Below are positions 21,565 through 29,530 of a DNA stretch of 64,000 nt, piece after piece. Under the pieces are notes generated by a model. The model ran no database searches and had not been told where the DNA came from. It saw only the letters and a list, made by a program, of their open reading frames with translations. The DNA is from Streptomyces asiaticus. GTDB lineage: Bacteria > Actinomycetota > Actinomycetes > Streptomycetales > Streptomycetaceae. A program made the translations under genes and the position numbers. Position 1 is the stretch's first letter, and each line of letters starts with the position of its first letter. Location of the stretch: positions 1,364,001-1,428,000 of the forward strand of contig NZ_JAGSHX010000006.1 of the NCBI RefSeq assembly GCF_018138715.1. Direction: 5' to 3'.

Positions 21565-21939
21565 ATGGAGAACACCACCGCGGAATACAGCGGCAGCAGC
21601 GTCGGGCAGGCACTCAAACGGTGCCTCATGTCGATGTCGGCCGACTCGACCAGCTTCCCGAAACAGGCCACGACGAGCTGCTTCATCATCAACGGCCTGG
21701 TCCGCACCGAGCGCCTGGCCTGGCGCGGTCAGGGCGGCAGGGACCTCTTCCGGGTCGGGATCGGCAGCGGTGGCGACTGGGCGCCGATCGAGGAGGCGTG
21801 GGACGACGGGCATCTCCCGGACGATGAACTGGAGGAACTGTTCATCGAGCACGTCATCCTGGAGGACATGATCGCCCAGGAGGCCGAGCAGTGGGGCTTC
21901 CCCGGGGACGATTACACGATCGTCGTGGAGCCTGCCTGA
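21565..21939 (+). CDS. Hypothetical protein (124 aa)
   Basis: A 124-residue ORF with an acidic, well-formed C-terminal two thirds (FRVGIGSGGDWAPIEEAWDDGHLPDDELEELFIEHVILEDMIAQEAEQWGFPGDDYTIVVEPA). I do not recognise a family. Codon use with GC-rich third positions supports coding. The segment SFPKQATTSCFIINGLVRTERLAWRGQGG could be a small alpha/beta core. It lies between the collagen-like relic and the lasso locus and may belong to the former mobile element. Confidence 0.5.
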   Translation: MENTTAEYSGSSVGQALKRCLMSMSADSTSFPKQATTSCFIINGLVRTERLAWRGQGGRDLFRVGIGSGGDWAPIEEAWDDGHLPDDELEELFIEHVILEDMIAQEAEQWGFPGDDYTIVVEPA

Positions 21940-22052
21940 CGGGACCGGCACGCCGGCAGCCGCAGGCACAGCGGGAACGTCTATCCGATCGCTGCCAGGC
22001 TGCGGTAGCTCGGTTGCGGCCCGCCCCGCCGGTTCGGCGGGGCGGTGGCACA

Positions 22053-22265
22053 TCAGGCCGCTTCAACCAGTCGTTCGCGCTGGGCTGCGGCCCATACCTC
22101 GAGGAGCCGTTCGTACTCCGCCCGTTCGTCTGCGCCCAGCGGCCGCCCGGCGCGCTCGCGCATGAACGCGCGGATCGCCTCGTTCGCGGACTCGGCGGCG
22201 CACGGCCGCGCCGGGCCGGGAGAACTGGGGGACATACCGATAAGCCTACGGGCACGGTCCGACAT
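22053..22265 (-). CDS. Small hypothetical protein divergent from the lasso-locus regulator
   Basis: Up to 70 residues; the conserved-looking part is SANEAIRAFMRERAGRPLGADERAEYERLLEVWAAAQRERLVEAA, a mostly helical, charged segment common in small Streptomyces proteins. An internal ATG at 22235 would give a 60-residue form. Its start is about 90 bp from the divergent XRE regulator, so they may share a control region. No function can be assigned. Confidence 0.6.
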   Translation of the reverse strand: MSDRARRLIGMSPSSPGPARPCAAESANEAIRAFMRERAGRPLGADERAEYERLLEVWAAAQRERLVEAA

Positions 22266-22354
22266 CGGGCCGCGAGAGCGGCGCAGTGCTGAACGACCGG
22301 CGTGTGGGGAAGGCTCGGGGACACATGCCGGTCGTTGGGGAGGGGGCGGTGTCC

Positions 22355-23128
22355 GTGGCCGTGGTCGGCAGTACGGACTCGGCGCTCAAGCGGGCCAGGG
22401 TGGCGCGGAACATGACGCTGGAGGAGGCAGCCGACGCCCTGAACGCGATCACCGGAGGCGCGTCGGACGCGAGCCTGATGAGCGCGTGGGAGTCCGGCCG
22501 GCGCCGGACCGGTAAGCGGAACCGGGCCGCCCTCTGTCAGTTGTACCGGGAGCGCCCGGAGGTGCTGTTTGCCCATCAGGACGGGGCGGCCACCAGCGTG
22601 CTGGAGTCCTCCGGCACCACGGTGGTGGTCAAGGTGCTCACCCGCTGGACCGACCTGGTCGAGGCGATGGTGGATGTCGCCGCCGGAGCGCGCGAGCACC
22701 TGGTTGTCACCGGTTCCCGCAGCCGGGAGAAGGCGTATCTGGGAGCGATCGAGACGGCCGTGGCCCAGCATCCGGACTTGGTGCACTACCGGGTGCTGCA
22801 CGGGGAGCCGCGGCACCGGGCGCTCGCTGACCACCTGCTGCGGCTACTGGAGCTGCGCGATCCGTCCGCGCGCCGCAACGGCGTTAAGACGCTGCACATC
22901 GGGATGGTGGAGCAGGCCGAGGCACTGGAACGGTTCTTCGTCGCCTCCGAGACCGCGGCGGTGGTGCCGCTGCCCAGTTTTCACGGGGCCGAGGGCTTTG
23001 ACTGCGGCGTCTTACTCAGCCGCGAGGCGGCCGTCGGACTGGTCCACCATGGGCGGGAGGCGTGCGCGTCCGCGCGGCCGGTGGAGACGATCGAGGCCGT
23101 CCGCGCGCTGCCGATACGGCACAACTGA
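22355..23128 (+). CDS. XRE-type HTH regulator with TTA codon
   Basis: A regulator of about 257 residues. The N-terminal HTH is ALKRARVARNMTLEEAADALNAITGGASDASLMSAWESGRRRTGKRNRAALCQLY; the remaining 170 residues form an alpha/beta domain (LVVTGSRSREKAYLGAIETAV ... [23 protein letters not shown]) that I cannot name securely. GTG 22355 follows GGGGAGGGGG by eight bases; ATG 22325 and an earlier start are possible but poorly placed. A TTA leucine codon at 23012-23014 implies bldA dependence. It precedes the M20 and lasso genes on the same strand and is the likely local regulator. Confidence 0.85.
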   Translation: MAVVGSTDSALKRARVARNMTLEEAADALNAITGGASDASLMSAWESGRRRTGKRNRAALCQLYRERPEVLFAHQDGAATSVLESSGTTVVVKVLTRWTDLVEAMVDVAAGAREHLVVTGSRSREKAYLGAIETAVAQHPDLVHYRVLHGEPRHRALADHLLRLLELRDPSARRNGVKTLHIGMVEQAEALERFFVASETAAVVPLPSFHGAEGFDCGVLLSREAAVGLVHHGREACASARPVETIEAVRALPIRHN

Positions 23129-23147
23129 GAAGAGGCGAGGGAGAGGC

Positions 23148-24332
23148 GTGAGCGACAACCTTCAGCAGGCGGCCGAGGCCCGCGCGGCATCCGTGATCGG
23201 GCTGGCCCAGGAGCTGATCCGCCGCCCGAGCCGGGCCGGGATCGACGACTACGGGCCGGTCCTGGACGTGCTGGAGGACTGGCTCACCGCCCGTGCCCTG
23301 CCGCACCGCCGCCTGCACGGCGCGGCGGGCGAGCTGGTCGGGCTGCTGGTGGAGATCCCCGGCGGTCGGCCGGGCGCCTGGTGGACGCTGGACGCGTGCA
23401 TGGATACCGCCCCCTACGGCGACGAGACCGCCTGGTCCTTCCCGCCGGACTCCGGTGACATCGTGGACGGCTGGCTGCGCGGCCGGGGTGCGGCCGACTC
23501 CAAGCTCGCCGCAGCGATGTTCTGCCACATCGCCGCCGACCTGATGCCCCACGTCGCTGATCTGCACGGCGGGCTCGCCGTGCTCCTGGACGTGGATGAG
23601 CACACCGGCGGCTTCGGCGGCGCCCGCGCCTATCTCACCGACCCCGCTGCGGCTCGCCCAGCCGGGGTGATGATCGGCTACCCCGGGCTGGACGATGTCG
23701 TGGTCGGTGGTCGGGGCCTGTGGCGAGCCGGCGTCGCGGTCCACGCCCCCTCTGGGCACTCCGGATCGAGTCGGGCCGTGGTCGGCGCCGTCTCCCGGGC
23801 CGCACACCTCGTACGCCTCCTGGATGCCGCCGACCTGCCCAGCGTCGACGGCGCCTTCCCCCTGCCGCCGAAGCTGTCGGTCACGTCCTTCCACGGCGGC
23901 CAGGGCTTCTCGGTCACCCCCGACCGGTGCGACCTCAACGTCGACATCCGCACCACCCCGACCTTCGACGCCCATGACGCCGAGACGCTCGTCCGCAAGG
24001 CTGTCGCCGAACTCGATGCAGAGTTGCCCACCTCGAAGCCCACCGAGGTCACCCCGGTCGCCGCTTGGCCGCCCTTCCGACTCGCCAAGGGCGAGCAGCC
24101 CGCCGCCGCCCTGCTGAACGCCGCCGCCGAGGCAGGGCTGATAGTGCGGGCGAAGACCGCGGGGCCGTCCAACATCGGCAACCTGCTCGCAGGGGAGGGC
24201 ATCCCGGCCACGGCCGGCTTCGGCGTGCCGTACGAGGGGCTCCACGGCACAGACGAGCGCGCCCACCTGGCCGAGTTGCCGCAGGTCTACACCGTCTACC
24301 AGCGGGCCGTGCTCCAACTCCTTGAGGGCTGA
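23148..24332 (+). CDS. M20-family metallopeptidase-like protein with altered metal ligands
   Basis: A 394-residue protein starting at GTG 23148 after GAGGGAGAGG. The M20 layout is visible: first metal motif region WTLDACMDTAPYGDE, GRGAADSKLAAA (bridging Asp), DVDEHTGGFGGA, dimerisation domain around GRGLWRAGVAVHAPSGHSGSS, NVDIRTTPTFD, and the C-terminal GPSNIGNLLAGEGIPATAGFGVPYEGLHGTDERAHL. The usual HxD of the first motif is CMD, and the usual DEE is DEH, so the metal site is unusual. It sits 137 bp upstream of the lasso precursor in the same orientation; a role in leader removal or peptide turnover is possible but unproven. Confidence 0.85.
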   Translation: MSDNLQQAAEARAASVIGLAQELIRRPSRAGIDDYGPVLDVLEDWLTARALPHRRLHGAAGELVGLLVEIPGGRPGAWWTLDACMDTAPYGDETAWSFPPDSGDIVDGWLRGRGAADSKLAAAMFCHIAADLMPHVADLHGGLAVLLDVDEHTGGFGGARAYLTDPAAARPAGVMIGYPGLDDVVVGGRGLWRAGVAVHAPSGHSGSSRAVVGAVSRAAHLVRLLDAADLPSVDGAFPLPPKLSVTSFHGGQGFSVTPDRCDLNVDIRTTPTFDAHDAETLVRKAVAELDAELPTSKPTEVTPVAAWPPFRLAKGEQPAAALLNAAAEAGLIVRAKTAGPSNIGNLLAGEGIPATAGFGVPYEGLHGTDERAHLAELPQVYTVYQRAVLQLLEG

Positions 24333-24469
24333 CGTCCCAGGCCCGTCCCCACTTCCTCCCAGATTCACTCCCAGGAAGCGCCCAACTCCGTCTCTGGGAA
24401 CGAGCCTTGGCTCGCGGTGACATAGAGGCAGCACCACCTCCACATCCACGGAGACAAGGGAGGCCGGTC

Positions 24470-24643
24470 ATGGCCGCACAGATCACCGTCACCACCCAGC
24501 CCGCCGCGGAGAGCACGCCCATCCCGCCGCCGCTCACCAGCCGGTTCGCACCGCAGGTCAGCACCCACCCGGTGGCCGCCCTCACCCTGGGCAGGCAGAA
24601 CGCCAACGACTCGGACAAGAGCAACTACTTCGAGAGCCCCTGA
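24470..24643 (+). CDS. Lasso peptide precursor (albusnodin-like)
   Basis: A 57-residue peptide starting at ATG 24470 behind AAGGGAGG (seven-base spacing). It divides into a 40-residue leader and a putative 17-residue core GRQNANDSDKSNYFESP. Lasso features seen: Thr at leader position -2 (ALTL before the core), Gly at core position 1, and Asp at core positions 7 and 9 able to form a 7- or 9-residue macrolactam ring. The DSDK segment resembles the SEDK stretch I recall in albusnodin. The next gene encodes an asparagine-synthetase-like cyclase. The leader has Pro-rich PIPPPLTSRFAPQV, possibly the recognition element. No mass data can confirm ring size. Confidence 0.8.
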   Translation: MAAQITVTTQPAAESTPIPPPLTSRFAPQVSTHPVAALTLGRQNANDSDKSNYFESP

Positions 24644-24666
24644 CCGTCCAGGACACCACGGAACAC

Positions 24667-24702
24667 CCCGGGGGCCGGCCGCTTCGACGGCCGGCCCCCG
24701 GG
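24667..24702 (+). terminator. Attenuator hairpin between precursor and cyclase
   Basis: Perfect 15-bp stem (arms 24667-24681 and 24688-24702, beginning CCCGGGGGCC) with a CTTCGA loop, placed in the 83-bp gap after the precursor. Such hairpins in RiPP operons let precursor mRNA exceed enzyme mRNA. Confidence 0.8.
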
Positions 24703-24726
24703 CCCGTCAACAGGGGAGGCGAACAG

Positions 24727-26472
24727 ATGGAACGGGAGTGGATGACCGGCGGCACCGCCGCCGTGGACGGAGTGATGATCGACGGGCTCGGCGATGTACG
24801 CCGGGCTCATACCACGCGGGTGCGCGTCGCCGTCGATGGACCGGTCGTACTCGCGGTCGTGGGCGACTGCCCGGCCACGGCGCAGGAGGTCCGCGACGCG
24901 CTTCCGGCCGTACGGGCGGGCCGCTGGGGTGAGCTGAGCCGGTGGGCGGGCTCGTACTGGGTGGTCGCGGACGATGGGCGGCAGCGGTTCGTGTGCGGCG
25001 ACCTGGCCGGCATCCGGGCCGTCTACTACGCGCGCGGCGAGGAAGGAACACAGTGGGCGACCCAGCCCGGCCTGCTGGGGCGTCCCCTCGTGACGGATCT
25101 GCCGTATCTGGCGGCCCGGCTCACGGCGGGTGAGCATCACTGGCCGCACCGCAGCCCGTACGAGGAGATCCGCATGGTGCCCGGCGGGTTCGGGCTGCTG
25201 CTCGCGCCGGGGACGCCGCCACAGCTCATCGACATCTCCGGCGTCGAGCCGGTAGAGGAGCTTCGCGAGGGTGCCGACCGGTTCGGTCGCGCGCTCACTG
25301 AGGCTGTCCAGCACCGGGTCCGCGCCGCCGGCGGGGTGGTGGGGGCGGACCTGTCCGCCGGCCTGGACTCCTCGGCGGCAGTCGTGCTGGCCGCCGAGGC
25401 CGGAGACGTGCACGCGGTGACGTACACGGACGGGTACACCAGCGGGGAGGACATGGCGTTCGCTTCCCGCGTTGCCGAGCACACCGGGATCGCGCACACG
25501 GTCGACATGGGCGTCGACAAGCAGTTGCCGTTCTCCTTCCCAGCCGGGCAGCCGACGGGGGTGGAGCCGGTGCTGGAGGCGGCGATGTTCGCCATGGACA
25601 CCAGCTATTTGCAGCCCGTACGTGGGCTGCCGTTGCACCTGACCGGGCACGGCGGGGACATCGTGCTGGACGCCTCCGGCTCCTGCTGGGTGCGGCTTCT
25701 CCAGGAAGGCCGACGCCGCGAGGCTCATCGCCAGGTGGTGGCGTTCGCCCGGCTCCGCAACACTGCACCGGGCCCGTACTGGAAGGCTCTGAAAGAGGCC
25801 GCCGTCCTCGGCCGCGCCGACTCCCTGGAACGCGCGGCACAGGCTCTGGAGCGCCGACCCATCAAGCCGGAGGCTGCTGTGGCTGGCTGGTCGTGGTGCC
25901 GGCTGGGGGCTGGTGCGTCCTGGCTGACCGGCTACGGGCGCCACCAGGTCGCCGCTCTGCTGCGGCAGGCCGCTCGCGACCAGCAGCCAGAGCTGGCGGA
26001 CGAGTTCGACCAGTGGGCCGCCCTGCGTTCGGTGGGCGCCTCGGCCCGCGGCTGGGCCCCGTACGGTGGCACTCTCGGTATCCGGCCGGTGTATCCGTAC
26101 CTGGACAACCAGGTCGTCCGCGCCGCCTTCGCCGTGCCGGCCGTTGCCCGGCGCGGGCTGGTGGCCTACAAATCGCTGCTACGGGCCGCGCTGCCCGAGC
26201 TCCCGGACTGGCTGACCTCCCGGCGCTCGAAGGGTTCGTTCACCGCCCAGCGCATCGCCGGACTCGCCCGGCACCGGGACCAGCTCGATGACCTGATCGC
26301 CTCCAGTCCGCTCGCGGAGGGCGGACTGATCGACCCCGCGGCCGTCAGTACCTCGCCGGCTCAGGCGGCCCGAGGACAGAGCACCACGGTGATCGCCGAC
26401 CTGCACCAGCTGATCGTGACGTGCTGGTGGCTCACCGGTCAGACGACCAGCAGGGAGGTGGCGGCATGCTGA
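24727..26472 (+). CDS. Lasso macrolactam cyclase (asparagine-synthetase-like)
   Basis: A 581-residue protein homologous to asparagine synthetase B. The N-terminal part (about residues 1-175) has the glutaminase-like fold (RWAGSYWVVADDGRQRFVCGDLAGIRAVYYA) but no Cys2 nucleophile, so it should not release ammonia. The ATP-pyrophosphatase loop is LSAGLDSS at residues 209-216, and HLTGHGGDIVLD replaces the GEGADE motif of true asparagine synthetases. This is the pattern of lasso cyclases of the albusnodin/ikarugamycin type, which adenylate the Asp/Glu side chain of the core and join it to the freed N-terminus. Ribosome site GGGGAGG. The TGA stop is followed in the same frame by an ABC ATPase remnant. 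Confidence 0.85.
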   Translation: MEREWMTGGTAAVDGVMIDGLGDVRRAHTTRVRVAVDGPVVLAVVGDCPATAQEVRDALPAVRAGRWGELSRWAGSYWVVADDGRQRFVCGDLAGIRAVYYARGEEGTQWATQPGLLGRPLVTDLPYLAARLTAGEHHWPHRSPYEEIRMVPGGFGLLLAPGTPPQLIDISGVEPVEELREGADRFGRALTEAVQHRVRAAGGVVGADLSAGLDSSAAVVLAAEAGDVHAVTYTDGYTSGEDMAFASRVAEHTGIAHTVDMGVDKQLPFSFPAGQPTGVEPVLEAAMFAMDTSYLQPVRGLPLHLTGHGGDIVLDASGSCWVRLLQEGRRREAHRQVVAFARLRNTAPGPYWKALKEAAVLGRADSLERAAQALERRPIKPEAAVAGWSWCRLGAGASWLTGYGRHQVAALLRQAARDQQPELADEFDQWAALRSVGASARGWAPYGGTLGIRPVYPYLDNQVVRAAFAVPAVARRGLVAYKSLLRAALPELPDWLTSRRSKGSFTAQRIAGLARHRDQLDDLIASSPLAEGGLIDPAAVSTSPAQAARGQSTTVIADLHQLIVTCWWLTGQTTSREVAAC

Positions 26473-26505
26473 CTGTCCCTGGACGACTGGGCCCGGTTCC
26501 TCGCC

Positions 26506-27309
26506 GTGGCCAAGCCGTGGACGACCCGCCGTGGCTCGGCCCCGGTCGCCGAGGACGGGCCGCAGGTGATCACCGCCACGGACGTCTCCTTCACCTACCC
26601 CGGCGCCGACACCCCCGCGCTCGAGGGCATCAACCTGGACCTCAAGCGCGGTGAGGTCATTGCCCTGGTCGGCGAGAACGGTGCGGGCAAGAGCACCCTC
26701 GCCCGCATCCTGACCGGTCTGTTTCTCCCCACGGCGGGCTCGGTGCGGTGGGACGGGGTGGACCTGGCGGACGCCGACCCGGCCGCAGTGCTCGCCAAGG
26801 TGGCGCTGGTGCCGCAGGACTACACCCGCTGGCCGCTCGCGGCTCGCGAAAACATCACCCTCGGCCAGCCCCGCTCGGAGGGCGACATCGCCGTGCATGC
26901 CGCTGCTGAGGCGGCCGATGCCGACAGTGTGATCGCCGCGCTGCCCCACGGACTGGATACCTCGCTGGCTCGTTCCTGGTGGGGTGGGCATGACCTTTCG
27001 GGCGGGCAGTGGCAGCGCGTTGCGGTCGCTCGCGCCTTCCATCGCGACGCACCCGTCCTCGTGATGGACGAGCCGACCGCCGCGCTCGACGCCCGTGCCG
27101 AGCACCGGATTTACACGCGGCTCAGGGCACTCGCCGAGGGGCGGGCGACCGTGTTCGTCACCCATCGGTTGGCCAACACCCGTCTCGCCGACCGCATCAT
27201 CGTCCTCGACCATGGGCGCATCGCCGAGACGGGCACCTTCGATGATCTCGTCAGTCGGGGGGCGACCTCGATCTTCTTCGAGATGCTCAAGCTGCAAGAG
27301 GACCGGTAG
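26506..27309 (+). CDS. ABC exporter ATPase domain, N-terminally truncated
   Basis: 267 residues containing a complete ABC nucleotide-binding domain: Walker A GENGAGKST, Q-loop LVPQDYTRWP, signature LSGGQWQRVAVARAF, Walker B VLVMDEPT and H-loop VFVTHR. The frame opens directly after the cyclase stop as LSLDDWARFLAVAKPW, which matches the linker between membrane domain and ATPase in RiPP-type half exporters. The six-helix membrane domain is absent, so this is a deletion relic of an exporter whose start ATG (26466) probably overlapped the cyclase end. GTG 26506 could still initiate a soluble ATPase. Export would need another transporter. Confidence 0.75.
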   Translation: MAKPWTTRRGSAPVAEDGPQVITATDVSFTYPGADTPALEGINLDLKRGEVIALVGENGAGKSTLARILTGLFLPTAGSVRWDGVDLADADPAAVLAKVALVPQDYTRWPLAARENITLGQPRSEGDIAVHAAAEAADADSVIAALPHGLDTSLARSWWGGHDLSGGQWQRVAVARAFHRDAPVLVMDEPTAALDARAEHRIYTRLRALAEGRATVFVTHRLANTRLADRIIVLDHGRIAETGTFDDLVSRGATSIFFEMLKLQEDR

Positions 27310-27399
27310 TCCTGGCCAACCGGGCCGGGCAGGGTCAGCGAGACTGGACCGGCCCGGCGGCTCTCACTCCCGATCGGCGGCGTCTCTGAATACGTGATG

Positions 27400-27427
27400 C
27401 CTCCTCTCGGCCCCGGCCGGGAGGAGG
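27400..27427 (+). terminator. Terminator after the ABC ATPase gene
   Basis: CCTCCTCTCGGCC (27400-27412) pairs with the arm at 27415-27427 at 12 of 13 positions and is followed by CTTTCGTCTTGCTT, a relatively T-rich tract. Confidence 0.75.
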
Positions 27428-27439
27428 CTTTCGTCTTGC

Positions 27440-27571
27440 TTATCCGTCGTCGGGATGCCGCACGGCCCGCTTCACTGCGGCCTCGAGGTCGGCCCGACTG
27501 AGCCCGGTGTCCTTGGCGTGCTCGGCGTCGGCCGCCGTCTGGAGTTCGATGAGTCTGTCAGGGATGTCCAC
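27440..27571 (-). CDS. Small hypothetical protein (43 aa)
   Basis: The minus strand from GTG 27571 reads VDIPDRLIELQTAADAEHAKDTGLSRADLEAAVKRAVRHPDDG. The amphipathic pattern and the opening (V/M)DIP-LIELQ-AAD resemble small helical proteins common in Streptomyces islands. There is no strong ribosome site. It runs in the same direction as the XRE gene and follows it by 71 bp. Function unknown. Confidence 0.5.
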   Translation of the reverse strand: MDIPDRLIELQTAADAEHAKDTGLSRADLEAAVKRAVRHPDDG

Positions 27572-27642
27572 GGCCGGATCATAAGCCGGGCACAACGCAC
27601 CCCTCGTCTGGCCTGCGAGCCGGGCCAGGGGCTTTCGTCGTG

Positions 27643-28980
27643 TCAGCATCCCAGCACGTCGATGAGGTGATCGTCCAGGTCGGCGACGAAGCCCTCGCGC
27701 CGCCAAGGCCGCAGTTCCTTGCGCGCTCGGCGTAACCGCAGTGTCGGCACACGTCCGCCGGTGCTGATAGCTGAGTCGACGCAGTTGTGCAGGAGGTCTG
27801 CGGCCCTTTCCGGCGCGTCCAGCCGGATACAGGCCAGTGCCTGATCGGTGGAGACGATGGCCCGCTGTACCCGCTCACGCGGCGCGTCCAGGGCTTCCGC
27901 GCTGCTGGCGAAGACATCGTGAGCGACCGCCGCGTCTCCTACGTACAGCTCGCACAGACCCTCGAAGCCGCGCAGGTGATCAGCGCTGAAGCTCGTCGGC
28001 GAGGGATCCCCGTCGTCATCGCGGTCGAGGTCGTACCAGGCGAGCGACAGCGCGGTCTGCGCGTGCCGCCCGGCGCCCGACCGCGCGGCGATCTCGGCCT
28101 GAAGCGCATGCGCCCGGGCCCGCACGCGGACGCTGTCGCCAGTACGAGCATCGCGCACCGCAGCGTCGACCAGCTCACGGGCCGCGCCAATGCCCGGGAC
28201 CGAGTACAGCGTGACCAGGGCGTGGCTCAGGTGAACGACTGCCCGGCGCCACGGGGCGCCGAGTTGTCCTGCCGCGTCAGTAGCAGCCGCGTATAGCGCC
28301 CGGGATGCCTGGTCATCGCGGGTCTCGAACGCCAGCCGCCCGGCGAGGGTGTACGCCTGCGCCGCGACCGTGCGTAGCTCGGGCCGCAGCGGCTCCGGGA
28401 CGTCTCCGGCCAGGAGCCGCTGACAGGACTCGATCACGGGGGCGAGTAGCAGCTGCAATCGAGCGAAGGGCAGTGAGCCCACTTGCGAGTTGACGTCTCC
28501 GACTGCCGCGCGCAATCCGTCGAGGAGCGCGTCATCGGCGCGCGTCGGATCGGCGAGCGCGACGGCCATGGAGTACTGGGTAGCGGGCCCCAGCAGAGCG
28601 AGCAGGCCGGTCCCGTCGTCGGTGGCCGTGCGGACCAGGAGCGCGCGCAGTTCGTGCAGATGAGCGTCTGCCTCGCCCAGGTACGCGAGAGCGTCCAGCA
28701 GTTCGGCGAAGTCGCTGCCCGGCCCCAGCGCGACTTGACCGTCAGCGCCCCGGCTGTAGAGGTGTGCGAGCAGGAGTTGGTACCGGTCGCTGGGAAGGAT
28801 GGGCTTGGAGCTCTCCCACCGAGCGACGGACCGCTGCACGCTCGGGGCCGATGAGGAGAGGGGCTGGTCGAGGCGGCGCGCTGTGTCGATGAGCGCCCGC
28901 GCGGTGTCAGCCAGGGACCAGCCTCGTGCCTTCCGGAGGGACTTGAGGGCAGCAGCGCCGCGGGTTTCGCACGTGCTCAT
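27643..28980 (-). CDS. XRE-family regulator with long helical-repeat C-terminus
   Basis: A 445-residue protein. The N-terminal HTH is LKSLRKARGWSLADTARALIDTARRL ... QRSVARWESSKPILPSDRYQLLLAHLY; the rest is built of helical, TPR-like repeats (AQAYTLAGRLAFETRDDQASRALYAAATDAAGQLG and similar). Streptomyces genomes have many such regulators, often signal-sensing. A TTA codon is present at 27733-27735 (minus-strand leucine), another hint of bldA control. It lies 25 bp downstream of the SLOG-domain gene on the same strand, so both are probably co-transcribed. Confidence 0.85.
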   Translation of the reverse strand: MSTCETRGAAALKSLRKARGWSLADTARALIDTARRLDQPLSSSAPSVQRSVARWESSKPILPSDRYQLLLAHLYSRGADGQVALGPGSDFAELLDALAYLGEADAHLHELRALLVRTATDDGTGLLALLGPATQYSMAVALADPTRADDALLDGLRAAVGDVNSQVGSLPFARLQLLLAPVIESCQRLLAGDVPEPLRPELRTVAAQAYTLAGRLAFETRDDQASRALYAAATDAAGQLGAPWRRAVVHLSHALVTLYSVPGIGAARELVDAAVRDARTGDSVRVRARAHALQAEIAARSGAGRHAQTALSLAWYDLDRDDDGDPSPTSFSADHLRGFEGLCELYVGDAAVAHDVFASSAEALDAPRERVQRAIVSTDQALACIRLDAPERAADLLHNCVDSAISTGGRVPTLRLRRARKELRPWRREGFVADLDDHLIDVLGC

Positions 28981-29005
28981 GCCCTCATCATGCCGGTGAT
29001 CCGCG

Positions 29006-29467
29006 TCACACGGGCACGATCAGGCGTGCTTTTTCCTGTTCGGCACCGTAGTTGAGGGTTTGCCACGTCCCCGATGTACCCTGCGGCCCCCCGAGAGGGA
29101 AGCCGATCACCATGTCGGAGCGATCGACCATCCACCGGTTTCGGGCGTGGAAGGCCGGACTGCGTAGCTCTTCTTCCGCGCCGAGTTCGACGACTTCTGT
29201 GATGCGGTCGCGGCTGCGGGTGATGGCTTGCCGCGCTTCGGCGGGCTGCTGTCGGACAGTGCCGGGGACGACGATGGTGATCTGCGCGTCGGAGTTCCCG
29301 GCGAGCCAGAGCAGGGACAGGCTGTCGATGCCCTTTGCGCCGCCGATGTAGAACCGGGTCTCGGGGACGGCGAAGGGAGCGAGATAGTTGGTGAACAGCT
29401 CGGCGTAGCTGTCGAGGTCGCGGTGCCCTGTCGACCGGGTACCGGTGATGACCACAGCCCGAGTCAT
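29006..29467 (-). CDS. SLOG/DprA-like nucleotide-binding domain protein
   Basis: A 153-residue Rossmannoid protein starting at ATG 29467 with ribosome site GGAGTGG. VVITGTRSTGHRDLDSY, FYIGGAKGIDSLSLLWL and MVIGFPLGGPQGTSGTWQTLNYG are the phosphate-binding loops of the SMF/DprA-LOG (SLOG) superfamily. Members bind nucleotides or nucleotide-derived signals; the SHMT-like DprA function in DNA uptake is unlikely for this single-domain form. Paired with the XRE regulator just downstream, it may supply or sense a ligand for that regulator. A start at 29494 would add nine residues without a better site. Confidence 0.8.
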   Translation of the reverse strand: MTRAVVITGTRSTGHRDLDSYAELFTNYLAPFAVPETRFYIGGAKGIDSLSLLWLAGNSDAQITIVVPGTVRQQPAEARQAITRSRDRITEVVELGAEEELRSPAFHARNRWMVDRSDMVIGFPLGGPQGTSGTWQTLNYGAEQEKARLIVPV

Positions 29468-29530
29468 GATCCACTCCGTGTCATAGGTTGTCATATCCCG
29501 CCGCGACTACCGGTGCGATGAGATCGATGC

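Noticed and set aside
20753..21613. 286-aa minus-strand protein with proline-rich N-terminus
   Set aside because: Its N-terminal half is the antisense of the collagen-like repeats; only the recombinase-like piece is meaningful, so it was annotated as a relic.
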